From Opitutia bacterium UBA5964 (GTDB lineage: Bacteria; Verrucomicrobiota; Verrucomicrobiia; Opitutales; Coraliomargaritaceae): a stretch of 7,983 nucleotides of DNA. A model generated the notes under the pieces. The model did not search any database and was not told the DNA's origin. It saw only the letters and a list, made by a program, of their open reading frames with translations. The stretch lies in contig DJBY01000016.1 of NCBI GenBank assembly GCA_002430605.1, positions 1-7,983 of the forward strand, written 5' to 3'. Each line of letters opens with the position of its first letter. Within the stretch, counting starts at the first letter, position 1. Positions 7,701-7,983 of the stretch are shown piece after piece. A program made the translations under genes and the position numbers.

Positions 7701-7983
7701 GGTATGCGCCGCAGAAATATTTTGACCTGTTCCCGCTCGAAGAGGTCGAACTGACGCCGATTCTGCCGTTCGATGCGGAAGATTGTTCAAAAATTCTGAC
7801 GCAGGAGCATGATATCGCTGAAGCGTGGGGCTGGGATGCGTATCAGAAGATTATGGAGAACGGTGGCGACGAACAGCTGCGAAAGTGGACCCAGGCCTAT
7901 CTCGCCTGTGTGGCGTTTGCCGACGATCAGATTGGTAAAGTGCTCGACGCGCTCGACGCCAGCCCGTATGCGGATAACACGCT
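4754..7983 (+). CDS. Fusion protein: GH141-like beta-helix with CBM6-like insert, then S1 sulfatase (3' end outside window)
   Basis: I translated this frame base by base from ATG 4754 to the window edge and found no stop in 1076 codons. Residues 1-26 are a signal peptide (Cys22 gives a poor lipobox, so a lipoprotein is possible but unlikely). Residues about 28-190 are a beta-helix start, with YHVSPNG, PGDTVTVHAGIYRERVNPP and PNSFFGD motifs typical of a beta-helix family I associate with GH141. A CBM6-like domain interrupts at about 197-305. The helix resumes at W314 with TIWAQFKGV, GTHWSKGWIIENN, RNNHISHCEQAGIVGSLG and GIWLDW (Asp522 is a candidate catalytic acid), and ends near VWPKK (729-733). 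From N749 an S1 sulfatase follows: Asp756/Asp757, C796-G-P798-S-R800, Lys852, His855 and His980. It resembles iduronate-2-sulfatases. A weak GAGAGA at 4738-4743 precedes the start. The sulfatase has no signal peptide or convincing start of its own, so it depends on the N-terminal signal for export. Activity on a sulfated, perhaps fucose- or uronate-containing glycan is inference. Confidence 0.85.
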   Translation, partial: MIKNNIRQMTLTALLFTIGTACSLYGTEYHVSPNGLDSNQGFPSEPLLTIQAAADKAQPGDTVTVHAGIYRERVNPPRGGTSDAQRITYRAADGEDVIIKGSEVVTGWTQAGNDVWQVVLPNSFFGDFNPFGDPIQGHWFDGKGRKHHSGAVYLNGHWLAEAETKEALFKTQKSSKDRGYLFNVAWMQTVGADTQQFPATAMLEQTGVQQAPSDEGGECIGFIDEGDWASYEIDFGVSSEHMQFRVASEEKGGIIEVRLDSPDGKLLATCAVPSTRGWQKWRTVKTVIEPSSGKQKVCLVFKAKEKKNRDTPKWFARVDQSNTTIWAQFKGVDPNQELTEVNARQTVFYPEKPGLHYITLRGFTLEHAATPWSPPTTEQIGLVGTHWSKGWIIENNTIRYSVCTGVTLGKYNDPKDVSAKDTADAYNNTIEWAVKQGWTKETVGSHLVRNNHISHCEQAGIVGSLGAIFSTVTGNVIHDINQRGAFGGAEIAGVKFHAPIDSVISNNHIYRCHGTGGGIWLDWMSQGTRVSGNLLHDNSTDFFFEVNHGPLMVDNNIFLSNKPLRDWSQGTAFSHNLIAGTIVPIAQARTTPVHQPHSTQIVGLRNIDSGDNRFFNNVFLNGSDLKRYQPFSAPTAMQGNVFTRSKARLVSKADGIYLDLELGESPAGEAPLVTSELLGLAKVPNQRFEQANGAAYRLDTDYFGHQRNVENPAPGPFAATDGKEIQLKVWPKKELKEECRIRLPSGRLNILTIICDDLNDSIEGMGGHPQAKTPNIDRLMKRGVRFTNAAANVPLCGPSRASMWSGLSPLTTGYYGADQQENSWHRNPVIKQSVSLFELFVRNGYRNYATGKIYHNGHEVLSIYKNDDGFPGYGTLPNFGPIPNDGNPKHKRNGVLPPWMPEKLRKEGGWHDGFGPIQDLKQYGSQYEWTLFSSGRPWKFRNGEDRDPLPDENHAAEMVDFLGKTHDRPFIATVGFVRPHSPWYAPQKYFDLFPLEEVELTPILPFDAEDCSKILTQEHDIAEAWGWDAYQKIMENGGDEQLRKWTQAYLACVAFADDQIGKVLDALDASPYADNT
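5342..5668 (+). other. CBM6-like carbohydrate-binding domain inserted in the beta-helix protein
   Basis: Residues about 197-305 of the fusion protein read as a CBM6-type beta-sandwich: TGVQQ, DEGGECIGFIDEGDWASY, EIDFG, FRVAS, EKGGIIEVRLDSPDG, then GWQKW and KVCLVFK. These blocks match the order of conserved strands in CBM6, including the Gly-Asp-Trp and Trp-x-x-Trp aromatic positions. It lies between the N-terminal helix part (ending near YLFNVAWMQ) and the WFARVDQSNTTIWAQ strand where the helix resumes, so it is an internal insert and not an end-to-end module. It probably anchors the enzyme on a polysaccharide chain. Boundaries are approximate. Confidence 0.7.
6938..7000 (+). other. Fusion seam between beta-helix and sulfatase modules
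   Basis: The beta-helix part ends in the manner usual for its family (YFGHQRN, PGPF, then KVWP at about 728-731). The linker K732 to L748 (about 17 residues, rich in Lys/Glu/Arg) leads directly into N749-I-L-T-I-I-C-D-D, the first strand of a sulfatase. Normally a signal peptide and a start Met stand just before this strand; neither is present. No in-frame ATG lies between 6900 and 7020; the only TTG codons (6980, 6995) lack a well-spaced ribosome site and a signal peptide. The join is therefore in-frame and clean at module borders. Confidence 0.75.
6998..7983 (+). other. Iduronate-2-sulfatase-like S1 sulfatase module, truncated by the window edge
   Basis: Within the fusion protein this module starts at residue 749. 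Asp756 and Asp757 are metal ligands, C796-G-P-S-R800 holds the formylglycine cysteine, TGKIYH supplies Lys852 and His855, and FVRPHSPW supplies His980. The DDLND start, the LCGPSRASMWSG context and GKIYHNGHE point to the iduronate-2-sulfatase-like branch, a different subfamily from the sulfatase at 32-1465. The second metal site (D-H/N-G type) and the C-terminal subdomain lie beyond base 7983, so completeness cannot be judged. Proline is CCG in 22 of 26 codons here, unlike every upstream gene. Confidence 0.85.

Overview
The window reads as part of a polysaccharide-degradation locus from a bacterium rich in secreted sulfatases. All genes lie on the + strand and are closely spaced: a 4-base overlap, then gaps of 55 and 33 bases. 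This suggests one operon. Every product carries an export signal. The mix of formylglycine sulfatases, a multi-module GH32 enzyme, a Tat-exported metallo-hydrolase and a large parallel beta-helix protein fits the PVC group (Kiritimatiellota, Lentisphaerota, Verrucomicrobiota, Planctomycetota), with Bacteroidota less likely. This placement is inferred from gene content only; no phylogenetic marker is present.

Layout: (1) 32-1465, a secreted S1 sulfatase with intact CxPxR. (2) 1462-3705, a secreted GH32 fructan-hydrolase-like enzyme, coupled to gene 1 by an ATGA overlap, with two N-terminal beta modules before the propeller. (3) 3761-4720, a Tat-signal metallo-beta-lactamase-fold hydrolase of the RNase Z / PhnP type. 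(4) 4754 to the right edge, one uninterrupted frame of at least 1076 codons. It encodes a signal peptide, a GH141-like right-handed beta-helix with an internal CBM6-like domain, and then, with no stop and no second signal peptide, an iduronate-2-sulfatase-like S1 sulfatase. That sulfatase is cut off by the window edge.

The most notable item is gene 4. A sulfatase is fused to the natural C-terminal end of a beta-helix glycosidase-like protein, and codon use changes sharply at the seam. Proline is CCG in 12 of 37 cases before it and 22 of 26 after it, by my hand count. The chimera therefore seems to join segments of different ancestry. It could be a working bifunctional desulfating glycosidase, a recent fusion, or an assembly join.

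Working together (inference), two sulfatases of different subfamilies would remove sulfate esters while the GH32 and beta-helix enzymes cut the sugar backbone or branches outside the cytoplasm. The metallo-hydrolase's role is unclear. No transporter, regulator, sulfatase-maturation enzyme, RNA gene, mobile element or CRISPR array is visible, and no stretch above 300 bases lacks a gene.
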